NCBI GenBank assembly: GCA_045613945.1
Contig: JAZLBZ010000073.1
Span: forward strand, 1-40,224
Source: HGM04593 sp045613945
Lineage (GTDB): Bacteria > Bacteroidota > Bacteroidia > Bacteroidales > Bacteroidaceae
DNA: 40,224 nucleotides
Reading direction: 5' to 3'
Shown here one piece after another: positions 23,926 through 32,651 of the stretch. A program made the translations under genes and the position numbers. Under the pieces are notes generated by a model. The model had not been told where the DNA came from. It saw only the letters and a program-made list of their open reading frames with translations, and did no database searches. How positions within the stretch are numbered: the first letter of the stretch is position 1; each line of letters begins with the position of its first letter.

Positions 23926-24693
23926 TTATTTTCCAATTATACCTCTTGTTGATTTTTTCTCTACGAAATCCAGTATTTCCTGTATCTCGGGAGTCACAGT
24001 CATTGTCTCCTTGATCTTTGCAAGGCCTGCAGTGACTGTTCCTTCATAGAGCAAGCGGTATGCGTTGTGTATGCCTGTAATTGTCTCGTTCGAGAATCCA
24101 CGTCGGCGCAGGCCCACAAGGTTCTCGCCGCAGTAGTGCAGTGGCTCGCGGCCTACGATGACGTATGGCGGTATGTCCTTTGTTACCTTGCTGCCGCCTT
24201 GAACCATAATGTGTGCACCCAAGTGACTGAACTGGTGCACGAGTGCACAGGCGCTGAGAATTGCAAAGTCCTCAATAACAACCTCGCCTGCAATCTTTGA
24301 CGAGTTGCCAATGATGCAGTTACTGCCAATGACGCTGTCGTGGCCAATGTGAGAGTTCTCCATAAAGAGGTTGTTGTTGCCAATGACAGTCTTTCCCTTT
24401 GACGCTGTACCGCGATTCAGTGTCACATTCTCGCGTATTGTATTGTTGTCTCCAATTTCGAGCGTTGTATCCTCGCCAACAAACTTCAGGTCCTGTGGAA
24501 TACCGCCGACTACTGCACCGTGAAACACTCTGTTGTTGTTGCCCATTCGTGTTCCGCTAAGAATTGAGGAGTGTGCCATTATGTGACAGTTGTCACCGAT
24601 AACAACATTGTCCTCAATGTACACAAAAGGCTCTATGATGCAGTTTGCACCGATTTTGGCGCCCGGATGTATGTGTGATAGTTGATTGATCAT
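23926..24693 (-). CDS. lpxA: UDP-N-acetylglucosamine acyltransferase
   Basis: First step of lipid A synthesis: moves a 3-hydroxyacyl chain from ACP to the 3-OH of UDP-GlcNAc in the cytosol. It is 255 aa. The N-terminal two thirds are hexapeptide repeats of a left-handed beta-helix (IHPGAKIGANCIIEPFVYIE onward). The catalytic His is in MENSHIGHDSVIG (about residue 122). The acyl-binding VHQFSHLGAHIMVQGGSKV segment follows, then a helical C-terminal domain (RRRGFSNETITGIHNAYRLL). It is 19 bases after the lpxC-fabZ gene on the minus strand. Confidence 0.96.
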   Translation of the reverse strand: MINQLSHIHPGAKIGANCIIEPFVYIEDNVVIGDNCHIMAHSSILSGTRMGNNNRVFHGAVVGGIPQDLKFVGEDTTLEIGDNNTIRENVTLNRGTASKGKTVIGNNNLFMENSHIGHDSVIGSNCIIGNSSKIAGEVVIEDFAILSACALVHQFSHLGAHIMVQGGSKVTKDIPPYVIVGREPLHYCGENLVGLRRRGFSNETITGIHNAYRLLYEGTVTAGLAKIKETMTVTPEIQEILDFVEKKSTRGIIGK

Positions 24694-24712
24694 GATTTTC
24701 TTTAATTTAGTA

Positions 24713-26107
24713 TTATTCCTTGTTCTTAGTTATTTGCCCAACAAAAGAAGCTTCGGCTACCAGTTTCTCGCCCACAAAGGCATATCCCTTCATTACAGAG
24801 AGTCCATGGCGCAGTGGGGATGTCTGCTCAACTTTCATTACAAGAGTGTCGCCCGGCACAACTTTCTTGTGGAACGCAATCTTGTCTATCTTTATGAAGT
24901 AGGTTGAGTGCTTTGCAGGTTCTTCAAGCTGATTGAGGACAAACAGTGCACCGCACTGTGACATTGCCTCAACTAGCAGCACTCCCGGCATGACGGGTTC
25001 CTCGGGGAAATGTCCCACAAAGAACGACTCGTTCATTGTCACATTCTTGACACCCACAATGTAGTCGGAACCAATTTCTGTAACCTTGTCAATGAAAAGC
25101 ATAGGGCTGCGATGGGGTAGCAACTGATTTATTCGCTTGATGTCCAATAGCGGCTCGCGGTTGGGATCATAGATTGGAGCCTGTATTTGGTGAGCGCGGA
25201 TAATCTTGCGCATTGCACGTGCAAACTTGTTGTTTATTGTGTGACCGGGACAGGTTGCAATGATGCGTCCCTGCAACGGTTTGCCAATGAGTGCAAGGTC
25301 GCCAATGATATCCAGAAGTTTGTGGCGTGCCGGCTCATTGTTCCACACAAGTGGCTTGTGGTTCAGGTAACCAAGTTTCTTGGCATCCATGTGCGGAACT
25401 CCAAGAACATCGGTGAGCTGGTCATATTTGTCCTGTGGCATCTCGCGCTCATAGATTACTATGGCATTGTCAAGGTCGCCACCTTTGATGAGTCCAAGAT
25501 TCAGCAGTGCCTCCAACTCGCGTACGAATACAAATGTTCGGCTCGATGCAATCTCCTTCTTGAAGTCCTCCATGTCCTCCAATGTGGCGTATTGGTTGAA
25601 GAGAATGTCGCTGTCGTAGTGCACAAGCACATTCAGGCTAAACTTTTCATCGGGGAGAATGATTATGGAGTTGCCGGTTCTCTCGTCCTTAATCTCTATC
25701 TTTGACTTAATTACGAAGACATCCTTCTCGGCATTCTGTTCCTTTATTCCGACGCGCTCAATGTTCTCTACATAATGTATTGCGCTACCGTCAAGTATTG
25801 GAAACTCGGGGCCGTTTACCTGCATGAGGCAGTTGTCAATGCCAAGTGCAAAGAGTGCGGCCATTGCGTGCTCTACAGTGCTTACGCGTGCCTCACCTTT
25901 GGTAAGTACTGTGCCGCGTGTTGTTTCTGTGACATTTTCGGCTATGGCATCAATGATAGGTTCTCCGGGGAGGTCAATGCGCTGTATCTTGTATCCGTAG
26001 TTCTCTGGGGCAGGGTTGAATGTCACTGTCAGGCTAAGGCCTGTGTGCAATCCCTTGCCATAAAGAGAGAAACTGCCGTTGAGTGTCTTTTGCTTGTTCA
26101 TGTTCAT
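24713..26107 (-). CDS. lpxC: Bifunctional LpxC-FabZ: UDP-3-O-acyl-GlcNAc deacetylase / hydroxyacyl-ACP dehydratase
   Basis: A 464-aa fusion. Residues ~1-305 are LpxC, the zinc deacetylase that commits UDP-GlcNAc to lipid A: SLYGKGLHTGLSL, VSTVEHAMAALFALGIDN (zinc His), and ARHKLLDIIGDLALIG (zinc His and Asp). Residues ~315-464 are FabZ, which dehydrates 3-hydroxyacyl-ACP: INQLLPHRSPMLFIDKVTEI, FVGHFPEEPVMPGVLLVEAM with the catalytic His and Glu, and HGLSVMKGYAFVGEK. Both active sites look complete. The fusion is a known Bacteroidota arrangement and links two enzymes that compete for the 3-hydroxyacyl-ACP pool. Its start codon overlaps the lpxD stop by 4 bases (coupled translation). Confidence 0.97.
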   Translation of the reverse strand: MNMNKQKTLNGSFSLYGKGLHTGLSLTVTFNPAPENYGYKIQRIDLPGEPIIDAIAENVTETTRGTVLTKGEARVSTVEHAMAALFALGIDNCLMQVNGPEFPILDGSAIHYVENIERVGIKEQNAEKDVFVIKSKIEIKDERTGNSIIILPDEKFSLNVLVHYDSDILFNQYATLEDMEDFKKEIASSRTFVFVRELEALLNLGLIKGGDLDNAIVIYEREMPQDKYDQLTDVLGVPHMDAKKLGYLNHKPLVWNNEPARHKLLDIIGDLALIGKPLQGRIIATCPGHTINNKFARAMRKIIRAHQIQAPIYDPNREPLLDIKRINQLLPHRSPMLFIDKVTEIGSDYIVGVKNVTMNESFFVGHFPEEPVMPGVLLVEAMSQCGALFVLNQLEEPAKHSTYFIKIDKIAFHKKVVPGDTLVMKVEQTSPLRHGLSVMKGYAFVGEKLVAEASFVGQITKNKE

Positions 26108-27141
26108 TTTTTGTTTTTTAGTGCTTCCAGTTCCTTAGTAAGTTCCTTTACCTTCTTGTCAAGTGCCGGCAGGCGCTTTAGGTGTGCCATTGCGCGGAAA
26201 TATTCGCGTATATCCATCGCGGGTGTGCCCAAAAGCGTTTCGCCGCTCTTCACTCTGCTGCTGATGGTACCGCATTTAGGGCCAATTGTTGTGTGGTCGC
26301 CAATTGTGCTGTGTCCCGACACACCGGCCTGGCCTCCAAAGATGCACCATTCGCCAATCTTTGTTGAACCGGCAATGCCCACCTGTGCTGCCATAACAGT
26401 GTGGCTGCCAACCTCATCGTTATGTGCAATTTGAATGAGGTTGTCGAGTTTTACTCCGCTATGTATGGTGGTAGTGCCCATTGTTGCGCGGTCTATGCAG
26501 GTATTTGCTCCAATCTCAACGTTGTCCTCAATGACAACAATGCCTGTTTGCGGAATCTTGTTGTATCCATTGGCTGTTGGGGCAAATCCAAAGCCGTCGG
26601 CGCCAATTACGCATCCGCTGTGCAGTATGCAGTCGTTGCCTATGCGGCAGTCATGGTACACTGTCACGTGGGCATAGAGCAGGCAGTTGTTGCCCACCTT
26701 TGCACCGTCGCCAATTGAAACGCCATCGTGGATGTAGCAGTTGTCGCCAATCTCGCAATCCTCGCCAATGACAACAAACGGCGCTATATAGCAGTTATCG
26801 CCAATCTTTGCGCTCTTTGCAATGGAAGCGAGTGAACTGATGCCCTGTTTCTTGGGCTTGCTTGCCTCATACATCATCATCAGTGTTGCAAGGCTCTGGT
26901 AAGCATTGTCAACCTTTATGAGTGTAGCGGCAATTTCGCCCTTTGGCTCAAAGTCCCGGTTCACCAAAACTACAGAGGATTGGGTAGTATATATATAATC
27001 GGTATACTTTGGGTTTGCCAGGAACGATAGCGCTCCTGGAGTTCCCTCCTCAATCTTAGCAAATGTGTATACTTCGGCATTCTCATTGCCTACCACCTCA
27101 CCACTAATGAACGAAGCAATCTGCTTTGCTGTAAATTTCAT
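26104..27141 (-). CDS. lpxD: UDP-3-O-acylglucosamine N-acyltransferase
   Basis: Third enzyme of lipid A synthesis: adds the N-linked 3-hydroxyacyl chain. It is 345 aa. The N-terminal uridine-binding domain (KIEEGTPGALSFLANPKYTD) is followed by a long set of hexapeptide repeats (IGDNCYIAPFVVIGEDCEIG etc.). The catalytic His is in NLIQIAHNDEVGSHTVMA (about residue 245). FGGQAGVSGHSTIGDH and a C-terminal coiled helix (LKRLPALDKKVKELTKELEA) complete it. First gene of the lpxD-lpxC/fabZ-lpxA unit on the minus strand; a TATCTTCG element at 27222-27229 is a possible -7 box, giving a leader of about 75 bases. Confidence 0.96.
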   Translation of the reverse strand: MKFTAKQIASFISGEVVGNENAEVYTFAKIEEGTPGALSFLANPKYTDYIYTTQSSVVLVNRDFEPKGEIAATLIKVDNAYQSLATLMMMYEASKPKKQGISSLASIAKSAKIGDNCYIAPFVVIGEDCEIGDNCYIHDGVSIGDGAKVGNNCLLYAHVTVYHDCRIGNDCILHSGCVIGADGFGFAPTANGYNKIPQTGIVVIEDNVEIGANTCIDRATMGTTTIHSGVKLDNLIQIAHNDEVGSHTVMAAQVGIAGSTKIGEWCIFGGQAGVSGHSTIGDHTTIGPKCGTISSRVKSGETLLGTPAMDIREYFRAMAHLKRLPALDKKVKELTKELEALKNKK

Positions 27142-27221
27142 ATCCTGCCAAATCTGTTATTTTGTATCGGAAGTTGCCTGATCTTCACCATGAACCGGTG
27201 CTGATAGAACAACTTCTAATG

Positions 27222-27249
27222 CGAAGATAGTTATAACGCTTGAATATCG
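27222..27249 (-). promoter_or_regulatory. Possible promoter of the lpxD operon
   Basis: TATCTTCG on the minus strand at 27229-27222 fits the -7 element with one change; no good -33 match is seen upstream. It is the best candidate in the 154-base gap. Confidence 0.4.
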
Positions 27250-27263
27250 ACGTTGCTTTTTAA

Positions 27264-27294
27264 CAAAAAATGTGTACTATTTGTTGCAAACAGT
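27264..27294 (-). terminator. Terminator after pyrF
   Basis: On the minus strand ACTGTTTG-CAA-CAAATAGT (27293-27276, one G-U pair) followed a few bases later by TTTTTTG, starting right after the pyrF stop. Confidence 0.55.
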
Positions 27295-27295
27295 G

Positions 27296-28126
27296 TTAAA
27301 TAATGTTTCTCTGCCTGAGTTCGTTCTCCATCTGCTGCTGATAGTCGTGAGCCTTCTCTGCTGCTACTGCTGCAAAGTTCTCAGTGCTGTCGGCAAAGAT
27401 GATTGCGCGGCTTGCGTTTACAAGGAGTCCGCAATCGTCGTTCATGCCATACTTGCAAACCTCCTCAAGTGAGCCGCCCTGTGCGCCAACACCTGGAACA
27501 AGAAGGAAGTGTGTGGGGACGATGCTGCGTACATTCTCGAATGACTTGCCCTGTGTCGCACCAACAACGTACATCATGTTCTCGTCGCTTCCCCAGTTCT
27601 TTGATGTTGCGAGTACTTTCTCAAACAACATTGTGCCGTTCTCGTCCTTTGTCAACTGGAAGTCGTGTGAGCCGGGATTCGATGTCAGTGCAAGTACAAT
27701 AACCCAGCAGCCCTCGTAAGCAAGGAATGGCTTTACGCTGTCCTCGCCCATGTATGGAGCAACGGTGATTGAGTCAACCTTCATCTCCTCAAAGAATGAG
27801 CGTGCATAAAGTGACGATGTGTTGCCAATGTCACCACGCTTTGCGTCGGCAATGATGAAAATCTCGGGATAGTTCTCCTTTATATAATTAACGGTCTTCT
27901 CAAAACTTATCCATCCCTTTACGCCGCCAGCCTCATAGAATGCGAGGTTTGGCTTGTAGGCAACAGTGTAGGGGGCTGTCGCGTCAATGATTGCCTTGTT
28001 GAACTCGAAGATGGGGTCCTCGCAACCGAGCAGGTGTGCCGGCAACTTCTTTATATCACTGTCGAGACCTACGCACAAGAATGAGCGCTTCTCCTTGATT
28101 TGGCTGATAAGTTCTTGTCTGTTCAT
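27296..28126 (-). CDS. pyrF: Orotidine 5'-phosphate decarboxylase (type 2)
   Basis: Last step of UMP synthesis: decarboxylates OMP. The 276-aa length and layout are those of the type 2 (long) subfamily. Motifs: SFLCVGLDSDIKKLP at the N-terminus, YKPNLAFYEAGGVKGW, the catalytic IIADAKRGDIGNTSSLYA (Lys and two Asp, about residues 92-97), FLLVPGVGAQGGSLEEV and the phosphate-binding VNASRAIIFA. It is 20 bases downstream of prfA in a purM-prfA-pyrF unit, coupling purine and pyrimidine enzymes with translation termination. Confidence 0.96.
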   Translation of the reverse strand: MNRQELISQIKEKRSFLCVGLDSDIKKLPAHLLGCEDPIFEFNKAIIDATAPYTVAYKPNLAFYEAGGVKGWISFEKTVNYIKENYPEIFIIADAKRGDIGNTSSLYARSFFEEMKVDSITVAPYMGEDSVKPFLAYEGCWVIVLALTSNPGSHDFQLTKDENGTMLFEKVLATSKNWGSDENMMYVVGATQGKSFENVRSIVPTHFLLVPGVGAQGGSLEEVCKYGMNDDCGLLVNASRAIIFADSTENFAAVAAEKAHDYQQQMENELRQRNII

Positions 28127-28146
28127 AACTGTATGTTTTTTATTTG

Positions 28147-29256
28147 TTATAGTTCCTGTTCTTTCATTCTCTCGGCATTCTCTGCAATAATCAAGTGATC
28201 GATGCAGTCCTGGATATCACCGTTCACGAATGCGTTCAAGTTATATATGGTATAGTTTATGCGGTGGTCGGTTATGCGCCCCTGCGGATAGTTGTAGGTG
28301 CGTATCTTGGCGCTGCGGTCACCTGTGGACACCATTGTCTTGCGTTTGTTGGCAATGTCATCGGCATAGCGCTGGTGCTCGCGGTCATAGATGAGTGTGC
28401 GAAGGCGTGCTAGCGCGCGCTCCTTGTTCTTGGGCTGGTCGCGTGTCTCGGTACACTCGATGAGAATCTCCTCAACCTGGTTTGTCTCGGGGTTGAGCCA
28501 GGGGTAGCGCAGGCGCACTCCCGATTCTACCTTATTCACGTTCTGGCCACCTGCACCGCTTGAGCGGAATGTGTCCCACTTGATGGCACTCTCTGTAATC
28601 TCCACGTCAAAGGCCTCGGCCTCGGGCAATACAGCTACCGATGCTGCCGATGTGTGCACGCGTCCCTGTGTCTCTGTTGCAGGCACTCGCTGCACGCGGT
28701 GTACTCCCGACTCATATTTTAGCGTGCCGTAGACCTTCTCGCCTGTTACGGTGCAGATGATTTCCTTGTAGCCGCCCGATGTTCCCTCGCTGCAACTTGA
28801 GACCTCGAGCCTCCAGCCCTTGCTCTCGCAGTACTTTGTGTACATGCGGAAGAGGTCGCCTGCAAAGATTGCTGCCTCGTCGCCGCCTGTTCCGCCACGT
28901 ATCTCAAGGATGGCGTTCTTGTCGTCCTGCGGGTCGGCGGGGATAAGCAGCAACTTTATCTCCTCCTCGGTTGTCGGAATCTCCTTCTCGCAGATGTCAA
29001 TCTCCTCGCGTGCCATCTCTCGCAGTTCGGGGTCGCTTTCGTTTGCAAGCAGGTCCTTTGCCTCGGCCAGGGTGGTGAGCAGGTTGATGTAACGCTTGCG
29101 TGCATCAAGAATCTGCTCAAGTTCTCGATATTCTTTGTTGAGCCTTACGTAGCGTTTCATGTCGGCAACGACAGAAGGGTCGGTTATCAGTGTCGACACC
29201 TCCTGGAACCTTGCCTCAAGGTCGTTAAGTTTGCTCAGCAGTGAATTGTTCTCCAT
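28147..29256 (-). CDS. prfA: Peptide chain release factor 1
   Basis: Recognises UAA and UAG and triggers peptide release. It is 369 aa. The UAG-reading tripeptide PAT is in HRVQRVPATETQGRVHTSAA, which separates it from RF2 (SPF). The GGQ catalytic loop is SSGAGGQNVNKVESGVRLRY (about residue 235). The N-terminal helical domain (LSKLNDLEARFQEVSTL) and a standard C-terminal RITDHRINYTIYNLNAF are present. No frameshift site, as expected for RF1. Followed by pyrF after 20 bases and preceded by purM with a 44-base gap. Confidence 0.97.
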   Translation of the reverse strand: MENNSLLSKLNDLEARFQEVSTLITDPSVVADMKRYVRLNKEYRELEQILDARKRYINLLTTLAEAKDLLANESDPELREMAREEIDICEKEIPTTEEEIKLLLIPADPQDDKNAILEIRGGTGGDEAAIFAGDLFRMYTKYCESKGWRLEVSSCSEGTSGGYKEIICTVTGEKVYGTLKYESGVHRVQRVPATETQGRVHTSAASVAVLPEAEAFDVEITESAIKWDTFRSSGAGGQNVNKVESGVRLRYPWLNPETNQVEEILIECTETRDQPKNKERALARLRTLIYDREHQRYADDIANKRKTMVSTGDRSAKIRTYNYPQGRITDHRINYTIYNLNAFVNGDIQDCIDHLIIAENAERMKEQEL

Positions 29257-29300
29257 TGTCTGTCATAATATATGCCCTGCATCGCTGCAAGGCACATTTA

Positions 29301-30467
29301 TTAATATTTGAAAGTGCCGTAAGGGCTCTCAATAATCAACTCGTTGTGGTCGCACTCCTCCACGCGGCCAATAATCTGTGCATCGACGCCAAAACTCTTG
29401 CTTATGGCAATAATCTCCTCGGCGTGCTCGGGCTTTACGTATACCTCGAGGCGGTGGCCCATGTTGAACACCTTGTACATCTCGGCCCAGTCTGTTCCGC
29501 TCTGCTCCTTGATTGCCTTGAATAGCGGCGGTATTGGGAAGAGGTTGTCCTTGATGACCTTCTTGTTCTCAACAAAGTGCATCACCTTTGTCTGTGCACC
29601 GCCTGAGCAGTGAACCATTCCATGAATCTCGGGGCGCAGCGCGTCGAGAATCTTCTTTACGATTGGCGCGTAAGTCCTTGTTGGCGACAACACCAGTTTG
29701 CCTGCGTCAACAGGTGAGCCCTCGACCTCGTCGGTGAGTTTTAGGCCGCCTGAGTAGATAAGTTCCTGAGGAACGCCCTTGTCGTAACTCTCGGGGTATT
29801 TCTCGGCAAGGTACTTGCTAAACACATCGTGACGTGCCGAAGTAAGGCCGTTGCTGCCCATGCCGCCATTGTACTCCTTCTCGTATGTCGCCTGGCCATA
29901 GGATGCAAGGCCAACGATAACATCGCCGCCTGCAATGTTTGCATTGTCAATTACATCGCTACGTTTCATGCGGCAGGTAACGGTGCTGTCAACAATGATG
30001 GTGCGCACAAGGTCGCCGACATCGGCAGTCTCGCCACCGGTTGCATATACGCCAACACCCATTTCGCGAAGTTCGGCAAGCAGTTCATCTGTACCGTTGA
30101 TGATAGCCGAGATTACCTCGCCGGGGATAAGCAGTTTGTTGCGGCCAATTGTCGATGAGACAAGGATGTTGTCTGTTGCACCAACGCAAAGCAGGTCGTC
30201 AATATTCATTATAAGTGCATCCTGTGCAATACCTTTCCAAACGCTTATGTCGCCGGTCTCTTTCCAATAGAGGTATGCCAGCGATGATTTTGTGCCGGCA
30301 CCATCGGCGTGCATGATGTTGCAGTATTCGGGGTCACCGCCAAGAATATCGGGTATAATCTTGCAGAAAGCTTTTGGGTAAAGACCTTTGTCAATGTTCT
30401 TGATTGCGTTGTGAACATCCTCTTTTGACGCAGAAACTCCGCGCATCATATATCTCTGGTCGCTCAT
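29301..30467 (-). CDS. purM: Phosphoribosylformylglycinamidine cyclo-ligase (AIR synthetase)
   Basis: Fifth step of purine synthesis: ATP-dependent ring closure of FGAM to AIR. It is 388 aa from the ATG at 30467. Expected segments: a glycine-rich YCNIMHADGAGTKSSLAYLY, AQDALIMNIDDLLCVGA, a TGGETADVGDLVRT motif, ASYGQATYEKEYNGGMGSNG, and the C-terminal RLEVYVKPEHAEEI. The frame is open 47 codons upstream but that part covers the promoter and is not homologous. First gene of the purM-prfA-pyrF unit. The second half is longer than in E. coli PurM, matching the Bacteroidota form. Confidence 0.94.
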   Translation of the reverse strand: MSDQRYMMRGVSASKEDVHNAIKNIDKGLYPKAFCKIIPDILGGDPEYCNIMHADGAGTKSSLAYLYWKETGDISVWKGIAQDALIMNIDDLLCVGATDNILVSSTIGRNKLLIPGEVISAIINGTDELLAELREMGVGVYATGGETADVGDLVRTIIVDSTVTCRMKRSDVIDNANIAGGDVIVGLASYGQATYEKEYNGGMGSNGLTSARHDVFSKYLAEKYPESYDKGVPQELIYSGGLKLTDEVEGSPVDAGKLVLSPTRTYAPIVKKILDALRPEIHGMVHCSGGAQTKVMHFVENKKVIKDNLFPIPPLFKAIKEQSGTDWAEMYKVFNMGHRLEVYVKPEHAEEIIAISKSFGVDAQIIGRVEECDHNELIIESPYGTFKY

Positions 30468-30497
30468 TTTGTATAATGTTTTGATTTGTTTATTGTG

Positions 30498-30529
30498 CAA
30501 AGATAATGTATTGCGCGCGAAAAGGCAAA
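30498..30529 (-). promoter_or_regulatory. Promoter of the purM operon
   Basis: On the minus strand TTTG (30529-30526), a 20-base spacer and TATCTTTG (30505-30498): an exact consensus promoter 30 bases before the purM ATG. Confidence 0.8.
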
Positions 30530-30735
30530 TAAAAACAGCAACAAAGTAGCAGTGGCGTGTCATTAGTCTGGTTTGACATTTTGCTACTTGTATTTTTAAA
30601 AATCTCATTTTGCACTATTTTACGGCGAATGGTATGATAATGCTTTACAAATGATAGTGTGTGTCGTTTATATCGCAAATATTTGCTCATATTTGTATTT
30701 TATTAACTTCTTTTCTTGAAATTGAAGCCTTTATA

Positions 30736-30767
30736 TTTCATTATCTAACAGTTTTTATCTATATTTG
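30736..30767 (+). promoter_or_regulatory. Promoter of the peptide transporter gene
   Basis: Exact -7 TATATTTG at 30760-30767; the -33 side (TTTC at 30736-30739) is a partial match. The predicted start near 30774 leaves a leader of about 210 bases. The region 30535-30735 is AT-rich with no gene seen. Confidence 0.6.
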
Positions 30768-30774
30768 CGGTTGC

Positions 30775-30985
30775 TTCACGGGAATGTGCAATATGCAATC
30801 TGCCCGTTCTTGCAATGAACGGTGAGTTTGCTTGACAAATGACAGTTTTTGCTGTTGTGTCGGCACGTTCTGTGTGGCTGGCGCATCCCCGGCACATTGC
30901 GGGATGCAATGGAACTTGCGTGGCTTGGCCAATGTGCAGGTTCCGCAATTTTGGGGAATTTATTAATTTTTAAATTTTTATTTCT
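30775..30985 (+). ncRNA. Long structured 5' leader of the POT transporter gene (candidate cis-regulatory RNA)
   Basis: About 210 bases, more GC-rich than the flanks. It can form CCGTTC-TTGCAAT-GAACGG (30804-30822), GCATCCC with GGGATGC (30883-30889 and 30901-30907), and a strong stem GGAACTTGC with GCAGGTTCC (30911-30919 and 30936-30944) capped by TGGC-TTG-GCCA. The last stem is followed by an AT-rich start region. Two short frames lie inside: ATG at 30784 (13 codons) and ATG at 30839 (44 codons). I do not recognise a known riboswitch class. Confidence 0.45.
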
Positions 30986-32503
30986 ATGTTTGAAGGACAT
31001 CCTAAAGGTCTTTGGGCTTTGGCCCTTGCCAACACAGGTGAGCGTTTCGGCTACTACACCATGTTGGCTGTGTTCGTAATGTTCTTGCAGGCTAATTTCG
31101 GCTTTACATCAGCCACTGCAGGTACAATCTATTCTACATTCTTGGGACTTGTTTACTTTATGCCATTGTTCGGTGGTATTGCTGCCGACAAGATGGGTTA
31201 TGGTAAGATGGTAACAATTGGTATCACCATTATGTTCCTCGGCTACGTGCTTCTTTCTTTGCCTCTTGGCGAGGGTTCAATTGCTATTGTTGCAATGGCG
31301 GGTGCGTTGCTGCTCATTTCTCTTGGTACCGGTCTTTTCAAGGGTAACCTCCAGGTAATGGTTGGTAACTTGTATGACGATCCCAAGTATTCAAGCAAGC
31401 GCGATGCAGGTTTCAGCGTCTTCTACATGGCTATCAACATTGGTGCAATGTTCGCTCCTACTGCTGCTATCGAGATTATGAAGTGGGCGCAGAGCGCTCT
31501 TGGTGTAAGCGAGGCCGATTCTTATCACTTCGCTTTTGCCGTAGCTTGTGCTTCTCTTATTGTTTCAATGGGTATCTACTACGCATTCCGCAGCACATTC
31601 AGCCACACCGACCGTCGCAAGGCCGATGTTGCAGCAGGTGACACCCAGGCTGACGAACTGACTCCTGCCCAGACAAAGGAGCGCATCGTTTGCCTGTGCC
31701 TTGTATTTGCTGTGGTAATTTTCTTCTGGATGGCATTCCACCAGAATGGTTCTACATTGACATTCTTTGCGCGTGACTACACCGCAACAACTTCTACAGG
31801 CATTCAGAGTATGGCTTTCGACGTTACAAACCTTGTGTTTGCAATATTCATTGTATATGGCTTGTTCGGTCTTTTCCAGAGCGCAACTGCAAAGGGCAAG
31901 GGCATTGCAGCACTTGTAGTTGGTGCGGCTGTTGCAGGCTTGATTTACAAGTATACTACACTCGCAGAGGTTACAGAGGTTAGCGCGCCTATCTTCCAGC
32001 AGTTCAACGCATGCTTCGTTGTAGCGTTGACACCTGTGTCAATTGCCATCTTCAGTGCTCTTGCCAAGAAGGGCAAGGAGCCTTCGGCGCCTTTGAAGAT
32101 TGGCTTGGGTATGTTGGTTGCTGCTGCTGCGTACATACTTCTCACCGCAGGCTCGCTTGGTTTGCCAGCTCCTGAGATTGATGCTGCCGGCCAGCCAATG
32201 CACATGGCTAATGTATCACCAAACTGGTTGATTTCAACATATCTCGTGCTCACATTTGCCGAATTGCTGCTTTCTCCAATTGGTATCTCTTTCGTAACAA
32301 AGGTGGCTCCTCCAAAGTACAAGGGTATGATGATGGGTGGCTGGTTTGTTGCTACTGCTATCGGTAACTTCCTTGTTGCTATTCCTGCTCTTATGTGGGG
32401 TGCATCGCTCACAGTTGTATGGGGCGTGCTGACAGGTATCTGTCTCCTTGCAGCATTCTTTGTATTTGCTATCCTCAAGCGTCTTGAGGCGGTTGCAAAG
32501 TAA
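30986..32503 (+). CDS. POT/PTR-family peptide transporter
   Basis: A 505-aa inner-membrane protein of the proton-dependent oligopeptide transporter family (MFS fold), with 12 or more hydrophobic segments. The N-terminal MFEGHPKGLWALALANTGER and FGYYTMLAVFVMFLQANFGF form helix 1. FKGNLQVMVGNLYDD matches the PTR2 signature region, followed by AGFSVFYMAINIGAMFAP. In the conserved ExxERFxYY motif of helix 1 the first Glu is replaced by Asn (NTGERFGYY), so proton coupling may differ from well-studied members. The C-terminal half has FAELLLSPIGISFVTKVAP and GGWFVATAIGN, both typical. Monocistronic, with a long leader and a strong terminator. The substrate is probably di-/tripeptides by family. Confidence 0.92.
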   Translation: MFEGHPKGLWALALANTGERFGYYTMLAVFVMFLQANFGFTSATAGTIYSTFLGLVYFMPLFGGIAADKMGYGKMVTIGITIMFLGYVLLSLPLGEGSIAIVAMAGALLLISLGTGLFKGNLQVMVGNLYDDPKYSSKRDAGFSVFYMAINIGAMFAPTAAIEIMKWAQSALGVSEADSYHFAFAVACASLIVSMGIYYAFRSTFSHTDRRKADVAAGDTQADELTPAQTKERIVCLCLVFAVVIFFWMAFHQNGSTLTFFARDYTATTSTGIQSMAFDVTNLVFAIFIVYGLFGLFQSATAKGKGIAALVVGAAVAGLIYKYTTLAEVTEVSAPIFQQFNACFVVALTPVSIAIFSALAKKGKEPSAPLKIGLGMLVAAAAYILLTAGSLGLPAPEIDAAGQPMHMANVSPNWLISTYLVLTFAELLLSPIGISFVTKVAPPKYKGMMMGGWFVATAIGNFLVAIPALMWGASLTVVWGVLTGICLLAAFFVFAILKRLEAVAK

Positions 32504-32526
32504 GGTTTGCTACATAATAATATTCG

Positions 32527-32561
32527 GGCGAGTGTCACTGTGGTGGCACTCGCCTTTTTTT
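32527..32561 (+). terminator. Terminator of the transporter gene
   Basis: GGCGAGTGTCA pairs with TGGCACTCGCC (one mismatch) around a short loop, followed by TTTTTTT. Confidence 0.88.
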
Positions 32562-32599
32562 ATGAATATTAATTGTTGTCAAAAAAAATGTTATAACTG

Positions 32600-32629
32600 T
32601 TGCTTTTATAATATAAATTCCTAAATTTG
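32600..32629 (+). promoter_or_regulatory. Promoter of the lplA-gcv operon
   Basis: TTG at 32600-32602 and TAAATTTG at 32622-32629 with 19 bases between; 22 bases before the ATG. The short leader shows no glycine riboswitch. Confidence 0.7.
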
Positions 32630-32651
32630 CGCCTAAGCGTGAATATTGCGT

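Noticed and set aside
30468..30608. 47-codon N-terminal extension of PurM
   Set aside because: It overlaps an exact consensus promoter on the same strand and is not part of the PurM fold.
32504..32651. Glycine riboswitch ahead of the gcv operon
   Set aside because: The leader from the predicted start to the ATG is only about 15-20 bases, too short, and no riboswitch-like pattern is seen.
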